DNA from: Archegozetes longisetosus
Taxonomy: Eukaryota > Arthropoda > Arachnida > Sarcoptiformes > Trhypochthoniidae
Direction of reading: 5' to 3'
NCBI GenBank assembly: GCA_018873245.2
Contig: JAEMBT020000004.1
Location: 2,218,573-2,282,572, forward strand
DNA length: 64,000 nt
In this document: positions 1-11,094 of the stretch, in pieces
Layout of the letters: each line of letters begins with the position of its first letter
Position numbering within the stretch: position 1 is the stretch's first letter
Notes under the pieces: generated by a model
Databases searched by the model: none
Seen by the model: only the letters and a program-made list of their open reading frames with translations
Told to the model about the DNA's origin: nothing
Program-made: the position numbers and the translations under genes

Positions 1-486
1 TGATCGAATTAAGAATTCAGTAAAACGTTTAAGTGACTTTATCTTCTGGACATATCTAATGATTTGATTTTGATCATGAAATCCAATTGATTCAAACAAT
101 TCGTGACCCTTAAGAACTTGAATGATTCTAAGCCATTTGTATTCATTGATATGACTGTGATTTAGAATATGAATTATTCTGAAAGTTAGTATCGATAACA
201 ACACTCCACTCGCATAATATAATTTAGCGATTCCACCAAAATATTGAACAATATCGAAGTAATGAAGGTCAAATCTTTCATTACTTGAAATGATGTAAAA
301 AATTCCATATCTTATGAAATTTATTAATTGATATAAAGCCAAAATTATCGACTCAATCTTCTGAACTAATCTTTGTCTATGACTAACAAATTGATTGTTT
401 AAATCAAATTTATAGAAAAGTCGATACTTATAAAGTGGTAAATCTATATCATTGATAATTAAATCTTGACTAGTGAGCTGAGACAT
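1..486 (-). CDS. 7TM chemoreceptor (gustatory-type), 5' part, runs off window
   Basis: Read on the minus strand, an ATG at 486-484 opens a frame that stays open for 162 codons to the window edge, so the gene continues to the left. It begins MSQLTSQDLI and contains two hydrophobic stretches (around IILALYQLINFI and LLSILTFRIIHIL) and the block HYFDIVQYFGGIA. The same block is found in the copies at 11827 and 20778. The downstream exons of the 11827 copy end in RYFLLMHKF, which resembles the C-terminal TYxxxxxQF motif of arthropod gustatory receptors. This is the basis for the family call; the N-terminal part alone would not prove it. Relative to the 11827 copy it lacks 14 bases near position 143, and this copy is the one with the open frame, so it is probably the functional gene or closest to it. 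The ligand cannot be inferred. Confidence 0.7.
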   Translation of the reverse strand, partial: MSQLTSQDLIINDIDLPLYKYRLFYKFDLNNQFVSHRQRLVQKIESIILALYQLINFIRYGIFYIISSNERFDLHYFDIVQYFGGIAKLYYASGVLLSILTFRIIHILNHSHINEYKWLRIIQVLKGHELFESIGFHDQNQIIRYVQKIKSLKRFTEFLIRS

Positions 487-955
487 AATTGTTGAGTGAC
501 CGTTTCTGATACTTGAAAATATTTAATACTTTTTAGGCTTAAGTATAAACTTGAAAGTTGTCAACAGAATAAAATTTCTGATTTCATGGTATGAACTAAT
601 TTATTATTGTTGTATATTAAATTTTATAACTTGGTACGAATTGCATAGCAACTGATCCTCATGAATTTTAAAAACATTCGATTTAATTATTGATCTTTGG
701 ATTATAATGCACATATTATTTTAATTTAATTCCTTAAAATGAAATTTATACGAAAAATATTATCGATAAAATAAATGCGTCATCAATAATGCTCTTAAAA
801 TAGCAAGCAAATAATAATTACTTTTTAATATAGGTCATAACTTTACGTATAAATATAAAAAAAGTTAAATTTTTCACATAAAAAATTTGGCTAAATATAT
901 AGAAATGACAAAATTTTATAAAGTAATAATCGTCTAAACCCATAACTGAACTATT
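1..955 (-). repeat. Left arm of a large inverted duplication (partner 11095-12326)
   Basis: The reverse complement of this stretch matches 11095-12326 nearly base for base in the coding part and clearly, with more changes, through about 470 bases upstream of the start codon (for example the shared run around CATTTTAAGGAATTAAATT). Base 1 pairs with base 12326, so the duplication probably continues beyond the window. The coding part is better conserved than the 5' flank. Confidence 0.88.
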
Positions 956-1159
956 GCATTTCTAATTATTCTCTATAATAAGGTGTTTTAGAGAAAGATT
1001 AGTTTATTTTTAACAAAGTGAAACGCAGAACATTACCAATAATAAGGTCATATTGAATATTAAATGAGTAAAAGCTTACGTTTTCATTTAATGATTAAAT
1101 ATTACAAGCAAGAGTATGGAAGAGTAAATCTAAAATTTTTACAATAAAGAGTTTATGAT

Positions 1160-2036
1160 CTAATTTGAGGCGGCTGATCACGAATATCACATTCTTTTTT
1201 GTGGAAAGTTATAATTTAACACACAAAAGTACATCATAAGTTATAATTTAAAAAGAAGTGTAAAGCAAATAGGGTTTTACATTATGGTGGCCCAAATCTA
1301 TGGTGAAATAGGATTATTAGAACCAACAATTAGTGTCGAAGACGTACAATCGTTTGCAAAACTTTCACAAAACACCCACAACTATTTCACCGATATTCAT
1401 CAGATCCACAAAGGATATCGATGAATGGTTGTATAACGATTTCGAAGCACTTATTATCATATAGATATTGATTTTTAATTGGTATTCAAAATATCAAAAG
1501 TCAATTACTTTCCAAACGTTCATCTGATATGCTTAAGACTTCTGGAAACTGTGTGCAAAAACTTTTGAAATGGTGTGCATATCATCGATGTTCATCGGTG
1601 GACCTATTGGAACAGGTGCACACCATTTCAAAGTTTTTGGCACACGGTTTCCAGAAATATGTCTTAAGCAAACCAGATGAACGTTTGGAGAGTAATTGAC
1701 TTTTGATATTTTGAATACCAATTAAAAATCAATAACTATATAATAAGTGCTTCGAAATCGTTATGCAACCATTCATCGATATCCTTTGTGGGTCTGATAA
1801 ACATCGGTGAAATAGTTGTGGGTGTTTTGCCGAGTTTTTGCAAATGATTGTCGTCTTCGACATTAATTCTTGGTTCTAATAATCCTATTTCACCATAGAT
1901 TTGGGCCACCATAGTGTAAAACCCTATTTGCTTTACACTTCTTTTTAAATTATCACTTATGTTGTACTTTTGAGTGTAAAGTTATAACTTTCGGCAAAAA
2001 TGAATATGACACTGATAATGAGCCATCTCAAATTAG
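1160..2036. repeat. Foldback (long inverted repeat) element A, about 880 bp
   Basis: The two halves are imperfect reverse complements of each other about a centre near 1598. The ends begin CTAATTTGAG on both sides, and blocks such as AAAAGAAGTGTAAAGCAAAT and CCCAAATCTATGGTGAAATA occur in opposite orientation in the arms. The spacer is only about 40 bases. There is no transposase reading frame; short open frames inside are by-products of the palindrome. A partial copy lies at 10003-10072. It is probably a non-autonomous DNA transposon. Confidence 0.8.
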
Positions 2037-2112
2037 CTTATAAACTTTTTTCATAAAGATTTGAGATTAACACTATCCTACCTTTGCTTGTTAGAATATG
2101 TTCATAAGGAGG

Positions 2113-2836
2113 ATGCCAAAAATGGCCTACCGCGTTACAGGCCAAAATAGGTGTCAATCGACAGGTCTTGATGAGCAGATCAATGTTGTCAATGGGCACA
2201 AAGTTGTCAGGTGTGGCAGTCACAAGTTATTGGTCACAATAGTTCAAAGCGTCGGTCGCTTCTAATTTATTTGCAAAGCTTGCAAATATATTAAACTTAT
2301 ATATCATTGAAAAGTATTCAAGATGAATTCAACGATACCATGCTCAAGCATGTAGGTCATGTTTTTAAGTGGTGCTATGTTTTTATATAGAAATTGATAT
2401 CATCTGCGTCCGGGAGCCAACTCCTCGTGGTGACGGAGGGTTTCTCAAGTTTCTTGGGTATGGCAGGTCCCAGCCTGAAATTCAAGTGCCCACAAATTCG
2501 TTAAGCGACCTTTGTATGGTACTTGAAAGCACTGGCGAAGACCTGACATAATTTTATTTTACTTTATATTTTTATTTTTTATTCACATGGCATACATACT
2601 TGAGCATGGTATCGTTGAATTCGTGTTGTTGGATACTTTTCAATGATATATAGGTTTAATATATTTTCAAGCATGGCAAATGAATTAGAAGCGAACGACC
2701 TTTTGGACTATTGTGACCTATAACTTATGACTGCCACACCTGACAACTTTGTGCCCATTGACAACTTTGATCAACTCATCAAGACCTGTCGATTGACACC
2801 TGTTTTGGCCTGTAATGCGGCAGGCCAGTTTCCCAT
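2113..2836. repeat. Foldback element B with a 224-bp loop
   Basis: Arms 2113-2361 and 2586-2836 are reverse complements with scattered mismatches (shared blocks GGTGTCAATCGACAGGTCTT and AACGATACCATGCTCAAG). The unpaired loop 2362-2585 is richer in G and C than the arms and carries the transposon protein tail annotated separately. Confidence 0.8.
2410..2551 (+). pseudogene. C-terminal fragment of a transposon-encoded protein in a foldback loop
   Basis: The plus frame reads GFLKFLGYGRSQPEIQVPTN and then LSDLCMVLES. This lines up with LWYLGYARHLPETPIPAEFL and NNICVELEEQ in the transposon fragment at 42284-42575. The shared pattern is an LGYxR block, a P-rich spacer and a short acidic tail. The CxC..CCAH metal-binding cluster that precedes this tail at 42 kb is not readable here, so only the last part is retained. 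It is not a working gene. Confidence 0.55.
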
Positions 2837-3380
2837 AGATTCTTAGCATCTTCTTTTGTTATTTCTACAGGATATATGTTGAAAATAAATATGCTTTGTG
2901 TATAACCAGGCTTACCACCTGTCTGGTTGACAGACTAGACCTCAAACAGTACTATACAATGGTCGGCTTTGTCTCAAATAATTAATCAAATCCTTATTAA
3001 ATTGAACACGTTTTCAGTATTGTGAATAATTTGTTTTCAAAACAATAAATCATTGGCGCAAAATCTTAAGGCAGAAATCTGTGAAAAAAATAAATTTTCT
3101 ATAAGATTTAGAATATTCTCAATTTCATGATTTTGTGAAAAACAACGATAAAATACTAAAAGCTGCAAAATCTAGTACTAAATACATCTTTAAATTGAGT
3201 ATTGCACCTAAAAATCGGTGTGACCAGATGTCCTACATTGTGCGGAAGTGACTTTATCGTGCAACATGCAAGTCCTCGATGTGGGATGCACTTGTCATGC
3301 ATTCCTCAGATATTTTAATCTAACAAATAATCGTAATTTTTCATATGAAAAAAGTATTTTGGGATAGTTCTAGGAACCAG
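2837..3380. other. Intergenic, transposon debris
   Basis: No coding region was seen. A segment near 2908-2926 (ACCAGGCTTACCACCTGTC) occurs in reverse complement near 4178-4196, so elements B and C may sit inside an older, larger inverted repeat. Bases 3228-3300 (phrases such as GTGACTTTATCGTGCAA) resemble the left end of the hAT-like element at 29597. Confidence 0.4.
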
Positions 3381-3980
3381 GGGTAAACCCGGGCTAATGG
3401 GTCTAAAGGGGTTCCCGAGCCCCCACCTTCAAATGTAATACATCATTGGATTCAATTCGCCGAGCTGAACATTTTGATACCACACTTGACTACTTCCAAC
3501 CCGAATCTGACCACTTCTGGCCACCGAGACCTAACCCCCTCGAAAATGGGTAAACCTGGCTTTATCAAGTTGTAACCCAAGCCAAACCTGACTTAAACTA
3601 AGGTATAATAGGTTGGGTCGCTTCGCGATCTAACTTATTCTCCCTTAGTTTATATCAGGCTTGTTTGGGTTACGACTTGAGAATCCAGTTTATCCATTAC
3701 GAGGTACTAAACCAAACAATGGTGGGTATCTCGAGAACTTCGTATGATAATTGATCTAGTGAGATATCAAAATGCTCAGTTCGATGTCCTGAGTCCAATG
3801 ATATATCACTTGGCCGGGTCAGTCACTCCCGTCGGTAGTTGTCCAAAAGTAGTCAGATTCGGGCTAGAAGTAGTCAAGTGTGGTATCAAAATGTTCAGCT
3901 TAACGAACTGAATCCCAATGATATATCACTTAGGGGTGGGGGTCAGGAACCCCTTTAGACCCATTAGCCCGGATCCACCC
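3381..3980. repeat. Foldback element C with a second hairpin inside
   Basis: The outer arms share CGGGCTAATGGGTCTAAAGG in opposite orientation at 3390-3409 and about 3953-3972. The arms continue inward through CTGAACATTTTGATACCACA. A second, separate palindrome at about 3541-3705 sits within it (CTTAAACTAAGG facing CCTTAGTTTATA). Part of the right half is also tandemly repeated (CCAATGATATATCACTT at about 3797 and 3925). There are no coding frames. Confidence 0.8.
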
Positions 3981-4404
3981 ACTTAAGATTAACTCAATAA
4001 AAATATAATGAAATTTAACATAAAATTACTAAATGCTGTTAAATTTAGTAAGTATGATTTCGTAACATTTATAGAAATTCGAATTGTTAATAAATTCATA
4101 TTTTTCTGGAATGGAAACATTTTTTAAATCAAAGGGGACCTTATAGGTTTTTAGTCCGATTTTGGCCCAGGCAAAAGGTGGTAAGCCTGTTTATAACTGT
4201 GTTAAGTAAATTGATAACTTATTAAGCAGCGTCGCAGACATAGGTTTATTCGATCGATAATCTTCATCTAACGCTAGAAACTAGAATATTTAAATAAATA
4301 CTAACTGAAATTTTCATTAAATTCCAAGGATATACAATTATAGCAAGGACAACAAAAGGATCTGATCTGATAGCTCTATAACTGGAGTTGTAGGCATAGT
4401 AAAA

Positions 4405-4896
4405 TAATTTTCATAAGAGTGTGAGTTTGCACTGAATAATCAATTCGGATAAGACTTCAATTTTTGTTAATCTTTTAATATCGCATTTTGAATCTTTAAA
4501 AAACTAATCAGTAATCCAAACAACTTATAAGTCATACCCAAAATCGCTCAGTCAGTCATTTTCTGTTCAATCGAATGCATGTTCTTTTAATGTTATAATA
4601 AGAATATGGGCTAATTACAAATTTAGGGTGAAGATACTTAGCTGTTATTATATTTGATTGGATGTCGATTAAAGTCGTCATTTAAGTGATTTGGTTTATA
4701 ACACTAACAAACATGTTTCAATTGAATAGAAAATGACTGACTTTGATTTTTAGTGATTTTGGTTATGACTTTATATTATTTTGATTACTAATTAGTTATT
4801 TGAAGATTCAAAATGCGATATTAAAAGATTAACAAGAACTGAAGTCTTATCAAAACTGACTATTCAGTGCAAACTCACACTCTTATGAAAAGTATT
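4405..4896. repeat. Foldback element D
   Basis: Arms of about 190 bases: TCATAAGAGTGTGAGTTTGC at 4411 faces GCAAACTCACACTCTTATGA at 4869, and TAATATCGCATTTTGAATCT faces its complement near 4807. The arms are diverged toward the centre. There is no coding capacity. Confidence 0.78.
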
Positions 4897-7062
4897 GTAC
4901 GACGCCTTTATACTGAGCGTACCTTAAAACCTGGGTTTATATATTTTCACTACTGAAAATGATCACTTCGAAAATTAAAAATCTAGTTCTGATCTAAAAC
5001 TTAATTTTAAATTATAAATAAGTGTCATATTTAGTACTTTAATTCGTGTAAATATAGACTAAATATCTAGTTCGTATTATGTATTATAATGATACCGTAT
5101 TCCGGAAAATCGATAAATTTTGTAGATTTTTATTCTTTAGGTAATTCAATTTTCGGTTTATCAATTTCCATCATGATTTTTTACTGCTTAATGAGTTGAA
5201 AACATATTTTTAATAATCACCATTGAATATATCAATATTTATTTATCTTATTATGAAACACTTGGCTAAAAATCTGTAATTAGATGCATTTTTATCAAAT
5301 TTATTAGTTTCAGTAATTATAAGAAGCTTTGGTTATCCTAATAAATTTGTTTACTCGTTCTCAATACACAAGTACTTAATAACTTATAGCCGACACTAAG
5401 AGTCAATAAGCAGTTTACTGAATAGAAAATCAGCATTTTATTTATTTGTCTTCCAAAGTAATATTTCAATCCTTTGAATATAAACAAAATAAAAAGATTA
5501 TCGATGCTCCAATTTTAATAATTGATTTGAATGTGCGAATCCTTGTGAATTTTAACATTATTTTCACACCAAGCGATAGAATATTTAAGCTAATTTTAAA
5601 TGCAAAAGGAATCTTGCAATGAAAAGTATTTGTAGTATTGAATCACATTTTCAATTGTTATTATCTTGAACAAAACGAAGTATTGTTCCTATAAAATAAT
5701 TTGCCGACTCTCAATTCGACAGAAGTTCATTGAACCTCAGTATGAACAAAATTAAATAATAAGTAACAGATAGGCTCAATTTAAACATTGAAATTGCTAA
5801 CTTGATCAAAAATAAACAAAGCTCTTTTATGAATCTCATCAACACTATAATTTTAGGCAATAATAAAGTATAAAGTCTTTATTTTTTATGATAGCCAGAA
5901 AAATTCAACAATCGCTCAAATATTATAAACAAATTTATCAAAATTTGCTTTATAAGTCACTTTGTAATGAGATCTTTTCATAGGTATTACTTCGACAATC
6001 GATTTATTGCCAAATGATTTCGAAGTTTCGACTATTACTTCAAAAACAACAGTTTGGCAGCTTCTCATATATTTTATCATTATAATGAATTACTGTGAAT
6101 TTTTTACAATTTAACCGCATTTTATGTGTTTCTTTTCCCACAAAAAAGCAATCAATTACACAATTTCTCTTACCAACATAGCACCAAAGTCAAACAAATT
6201 TTATTTTCCCCAAATCAGTTTAAAGTCAATACATTGTGAAACCATTTGATGGTCTTTAACTTGAAACATGACATTCAAATCAATCATTATCTCATATTGT
6301 AGATAACCAAACGTTAACAATAACAATTGATCTGTTGATAAAATCATTAATATAATTTTGTAGGTTCTATACAGATATAGTATTCACTTTCTACAATAAT
6401 AAAAAATTTTAAGTTTTATTTTTCTCAAATAAATGTTTATATAGAGTAGATTTCCACAAATCTCAATACCTATTCCATTTTGAAACAATCATTACAAAAA
6501 CTAATCTTTTGATAGAATCTTAACGAAGTTGAAATACTACATGAATGTTGAGATCAATTCAGTGCATATTTTATAACTGTCGGAAAAATATCTTCTAGTA
6601 ATGTTCTCTAAATTGAATTTTAAATTAAGTTTTTCAATTTAATATTTCTACAGCTATCAACAGTGATTCAAATACTTTCATAAAATGCTATCAGCAAACA
6701 ATCTTCTTAGACCTAAACGAAATACCTTTATTTTGATTAAAATTTTGATTGAAATTAATAAGTAAATAAGTAAAAATTACTAAAGACATAAAAAAGATAG
6801 CATAAATAATTGAGTCAAAGTTCAAATTGATAATTTTTGTTCAATAAAAATGATATATAAGTATTTCATACAACAAACGCTCAAACTTTAGTGGTTTAAG
6901 AATAGATTTTACAAAATCATAACTCAAGTGGCTGAGAATTATGCCAACTGTTCCAAAGATAGCATTTTGTAAGAACAAATGTAATTGTAGAAGAGGTCTA
7001 ATACTCATCTAAGTGAGAAAAATTTAACATTCTGTTCATTTAGGCCAGATTTTAATCCAAAA
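4897..7062. other. Intergenic, no feature recognised
   Basis: About 2.2 kb of AT-rich sequence without a long open frame, an RNA gene or a clear repeat. The last part is presumably the promoter and 5' UTR of the FAD oxidoreductase, but no convincing core promoter could be singled out. Confidence 0.4.
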
Positions 7063-9212
7063 ATGAACAAATATTTAATATTCTTAGCATTTTTGTCAAC
7101 AATTGTCACTTTTGCAGTTTCTGATAAAATATCAGTTGATGTATGCGTTTATGGCGGGACTTCTGGCGGAGTTACAGCCGCGTACAAGGCCAAAAAGTTG
7201 GGCAAAACTGTAATACTAGTAGAACCTGGAAGACATTTAGGAGGTATCACATCCGGAGGTCTCGGTTTCACCGATTATGGGGATAAGTCTGCTATCGTTG
7301 GAATCGCGAAGGATTTCTACTTAAGAATTGGTCAAAAATATGGCAAAAAAAGCGAAGCCTTCACTTTCGAGCCTCATGTCGCTGAATATGTCTATAATTC
7401 CTACATCAAAGAAGAAAATGTTAGCGTTTTGTTTGATCACAGAATTGTTTCGGCTAAAAGTTTGAATAAAAAAATTACTGAAATAGTTGTCGAGAACTCA
7501 ACACATCCTCAGTCATCGACTAATATTGTAGTTGATGCGAAAATTTTTATTGATACCAGTTATGAAGGAGACTTAATGGCCAAGTCTAATATCTCATATA
7601 CTTACGGTATCTTTTGATTAATATTTTGAGATACACAATTTTTTTCACACAATTCTCTGCCTATGATAAAAAGGTTTGCAATATTGGCAGTGCGTGGCTT
7701 GCATAAAATGCGAATTAGAGACAGTATTTTACGGATTTTCAACTTAATAAGCCAAAATTTGTTTGCCTCTAAATTTCATTCGATGTAAAGATCGCGTTGC
7801 CATTAAGCTCAAGCTTTTATCATAGGTCAGTACTAGTAGGGCACAATTTATTAATTCTTCCACAGTTAATAAATTCTTTCATTGGTGTGAATGAGCTCAA
7901 ACTTAAAACTTTTCAAGTTTATGTAAAACAAGAAGATTGAATTATAATCAACTCGAGTATATTTCATTTTGAGCCAGATTTACAGTACACGAGTTCTTCT
8001 TTGGATAAACTTATTTCTTTTGATTTTAGTGTTTCAAAAATTTTTGATTGTAGAAACTCTTCTTTTATTGCACATTGAAAGCGAGATTCACAATAATGAA
8101 GCTTTTCCATAATGAACTTAAAGTTACTTTTAGCTATCAAATCAAACATTATTTTCGATTCTTGAATAACTATAAACTATTCTTCTGGTTTAACAGGGAG
8201 AGAAGCAAACTCTGAGCATAACGAGACTCATAACGGGGTTCAAATGTTAAGCGGACATCAATTTCCCGATGGTATCGACCCCTACGTAATTCCGGGTAAC
8301 GAATCAAGTGGCTTATTATGGGGCATAAGTTCGAAGCCAATGAGCTCTCGAGGAAGTGGTGATAAAAAAATGCAATCTTATAACTTCAGAATATGCCTGA
8401 CAAATAACGCAACAAATCGTATAGAGATCACAAAACCCGATAATTACAACGCGTCACATTTCGAGCTATTCCTACGCCTAATTAATAAGACTCAACCAAA
8501 AACTATCAGTCATTTCTTAAAACAAGATTTAATGCCCGGACATAAAACTGATTTTAATAATAATGGGGCCTTTAGTACAGACATGATTGGCATGAATTAT
8601 GACTATCCCGAGGGTTCTTATGAGATAAGACGTAAAATTATTAAACAGCACGAAGACTACAATAAGGGGTTCTTGTATTTTATCGGACATGACCCGCGAA
8701 TGCCTCAATATCTTAGGGATGAAATGTTGACTTGGGGTTACCCTAAAGACGAATATATAGATAACGGTCATTGGAGTCATCAGTTATACGTTCGAGAATC
8801 GCGTCGAATGATTGGCGAATATCTCATGACTGAGAAGAACGCTTTGGGAACTGTTAAGGTTGAAGATGGCGTAGCTATGGCTTCCTATAGAATGGATTCA
8901 CACAATGCTCAAAGAGTCATCGTCAATGGTCATGTCAAAAATGAAGGAGACGTTCAGTGGCCCGGGAGTATCAGCCCTTACCCCGTGTCTTATAGAGCTT
9001 TATTGCCGAAGGCCAACGAGTATAACAATGTTTTGGTTCCAGTCTGTCTGTCGGCCACTCATATCGTTTACGGATCTATTAGAATGGAATATACTTTTAT
9101 GGAACTAGGAGAGGCTTCGGCTGTGGCCGCAGTAATGGCTATTGATAAGAATATTGGTTTGCATGAAGTCGATGTCAATGAGCTTAAGGTTAAACTCGGG
9201 AATCATTTCTAA
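7063..9212 (+). CDS. Secreted FAD-dependent oxidoreductase, two exons
   Basis: Exon 1 is 7063-7606 and exon 2 is 8197-9212. The junction TAC-G|GT...CAG|GG-AGA rebuilds the conserved stretch SYTYGREAN and gives a protein of about 519 residues. Residues 1-20 are a hydrophobic signal peptide. A dinucleotide-binding fold follows: VCVYGGTSGG at about 28-37, acidic VEP at about 53, and GGITSGGLGFTDYG at about 61-74. FIDTSYEGDLM at about 162-172 is typical of the FAD_oxidored (xanthan-lyase-associated) family, which is common in bacteria. The C-terminal region has HDPRMPQYLRDEM and a final GEASAVAAVMAID helix, as in full-length members. The substrate is unknown; secretion is inferred. The 590-bp intron proves a eukaryotic setting, and the exons are clearly less AT-rich than the flanks. 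An AATAAA signal lies 32 bases after the stop. The gene sits between inverted chemoreceptor copies. Confidence 0.88.
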
Positions 9213-9243
9213 ATTTGTTTTGGCTTCTGTTAATGGATTTCTG

Positions 9244-9249
9244 AATAAA
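9244..9249 (+). promoter_or_regulatory. Polyadenylation signal AATAAA of the FAD oxidoreductase
   Basis: Canonical hexamer 32 bases after the TAA stop. In AT-rich DNA it could be chance, but position and strand fit. Confidence 0.5.
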
Positions 9250-10587
9250 ACTTGATTGCTTCTTTAGAGTATGCTTTTTGAGTATATTTAGTTACGTTTA
9301 AGAACTTATTCTTTATTTTTAATGTGAGAAAATTTTCAATTATTTGAAGTAATTCACAATTTGAGAACCAAAAGTATTTCAGACTTTGAGTAAACTTTTA
9401 GATATGATTGAATAGCTTCTCATCTATTTTTAAACCGTTTAGACGTGAAAATGATAGCTTTCAGAGGCTGTTTAGTTTCCGAAAGACTTATTATTCAATT
9501 TTGAAGTTCTTATTAACGATTCAAATGAAAAATTCCTCAAACTAAGAAACGTTGAGACAGTTTGAAGCAGTTCTCATTCAAATGAACATAGTGTGAATTC
9601 AATTCTTCGATATTATATAATATCCTTTTGCGATAAGTTAATAAATCGTGGGATTAACAGATTTATGTTAAAATCAAGATTTGTCAAAGAATTGAACACT
9701 TCATTCAAAGCAAACTCCTATATGTTTCTCATATTATCATTTGCTTTGATTGACTTTTCAAAATTTTATATTCTTTAAACTATTATTGTACTTGTTGACA
9801 ATTATTACCATGTTTTCATGTTATTCAAATGGATGTCACCAGAGATTGACTCGAGTTAAGCAAATAACATTATTCGTGTGAATGTAATTGACTTTAAATT
9901 CAGACATAAACACTGTACAAGTTTTCCATCATTTTATTTATTCATAAAAAATTTCATCCAAATTGACTAACGTTTAGGGTTATAAAATGCTCAAAACCCA
10001 CTTCCCGTAGTTTTGCAAACGACTGTACGTCTTCGACACTAATTCTTGGTTCTAATAATACTATTCCTTCAGCATAAAAAAGGTTGTCCTCAGTTCACAT
10101 TTGATCAGATATTTCTCCAACATTTGGTCATAAGTCAGCCCTAAGTGTCACTCAGCAATCTTTATAAGGGCGACGATTCAAGATATTCGAGTGATATGCT
10201 ATTAGTATACAAATGAATTTGAAAATTGAAAAGTAAAAAGTGAAAAATAATGAAGGATTTGAGCTACCATAATAACGAGTGTTTTTAAGTTTTTAATTGT
10301 TTACTTTTTCTATTGAGACATAAGATAAAACATAAACTTTAAGCATTTAATAATTATTCACAACTTATAGTCATAATCAATAAACTGATTTCAACACATT
10401 TTATTGAATTAAAAGACAAACTTATTCTAAGTATTTGTCTCTAAATAAAAAGAAAATCTTTATTTAATCAAAATCTAGTATAGCCTCCATTATTATCAAT
10501 AATTTTCTACATTTTTATTAGAATGAAATTAGCTAGTCTTTCTCACAAACACTTTATTTATTAATACGAATTGTCAAAATTGTAATA
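9250..10587. other. Intergenic, one transposon fragment
   Basis: AT-rich, with no gene recognised. The only identifiable item is a diverged piece of foldback element A at 10003-10072 (shared GTCTTCGACA and TAATTCTTGGTTCTAATAAT). Confidence 0.45.
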
Positions 10588-11083
10588 CAGTCAACCCTCC
10601 TTATACCGACACCTCCATACTCCGTAATCCGACAATAGTTTTTTTCCTTCAATAGTTATCTCCTATTCATTAGAACCTCTACAATTCGACACTGAGGTGC
10701 ATATTTAATACACTCGAGATGTGTTTCTTTGGTTTAAATAAATCATTTCTGATGATAAATAAATTATCCATATTTCCTCAACCAAAACATCCTGAGCTGA
10801 TTCAACACGTTGAGAGTATAAAAAGCACGTTAGAAGCCACTGTTGTTAAGAAAAAATGTAAAGCCTGACAAGCCACTTTGAATGAATTATTTAATTGAGA
10901 TATCTTTTAGTTATTTCTAAGTTTCTAAATAATAATAATTAGATTTTATTATCAACACACTTCAAATTATACCTCTTTATTCCGACATGTCGAACTAAAG
11001 AGGTTTTTCTACAAACCGACAACCTCCATAAATCGACTAATGGGGATAGCAAAATATCGTGTCAGATTATAGAGGTTTGACTG
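10588..11083. mobile_element. Tc1/mariner (pogo-like) non-autonomous element, TA duplication
   Basis: The left end CAGTCAACCCTCCTTATACC and the right end (read inward) CAGTCAAACCTCTATAATCT are terminal inverted repeats. Both are flanked by TA (10586-10587 and 11084-11085). CAGTCAA-type ends with a TA target duplication are typical of the pogo/Tigger branch. It is about 496 bp with no intact transposase frame. A second pair of related motifs (CCGACA, CCTCCATA) occurs within the ends. Confidence 0.75.
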
Positions 11084-11094
11084 TACTTTAGTTA

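Noticed and set aside
1533..1721. 62-codon minus frame inside foldback A
   Set aside because: It lies across the palindrome centre and mirrors the other arm; there is no protein motif.
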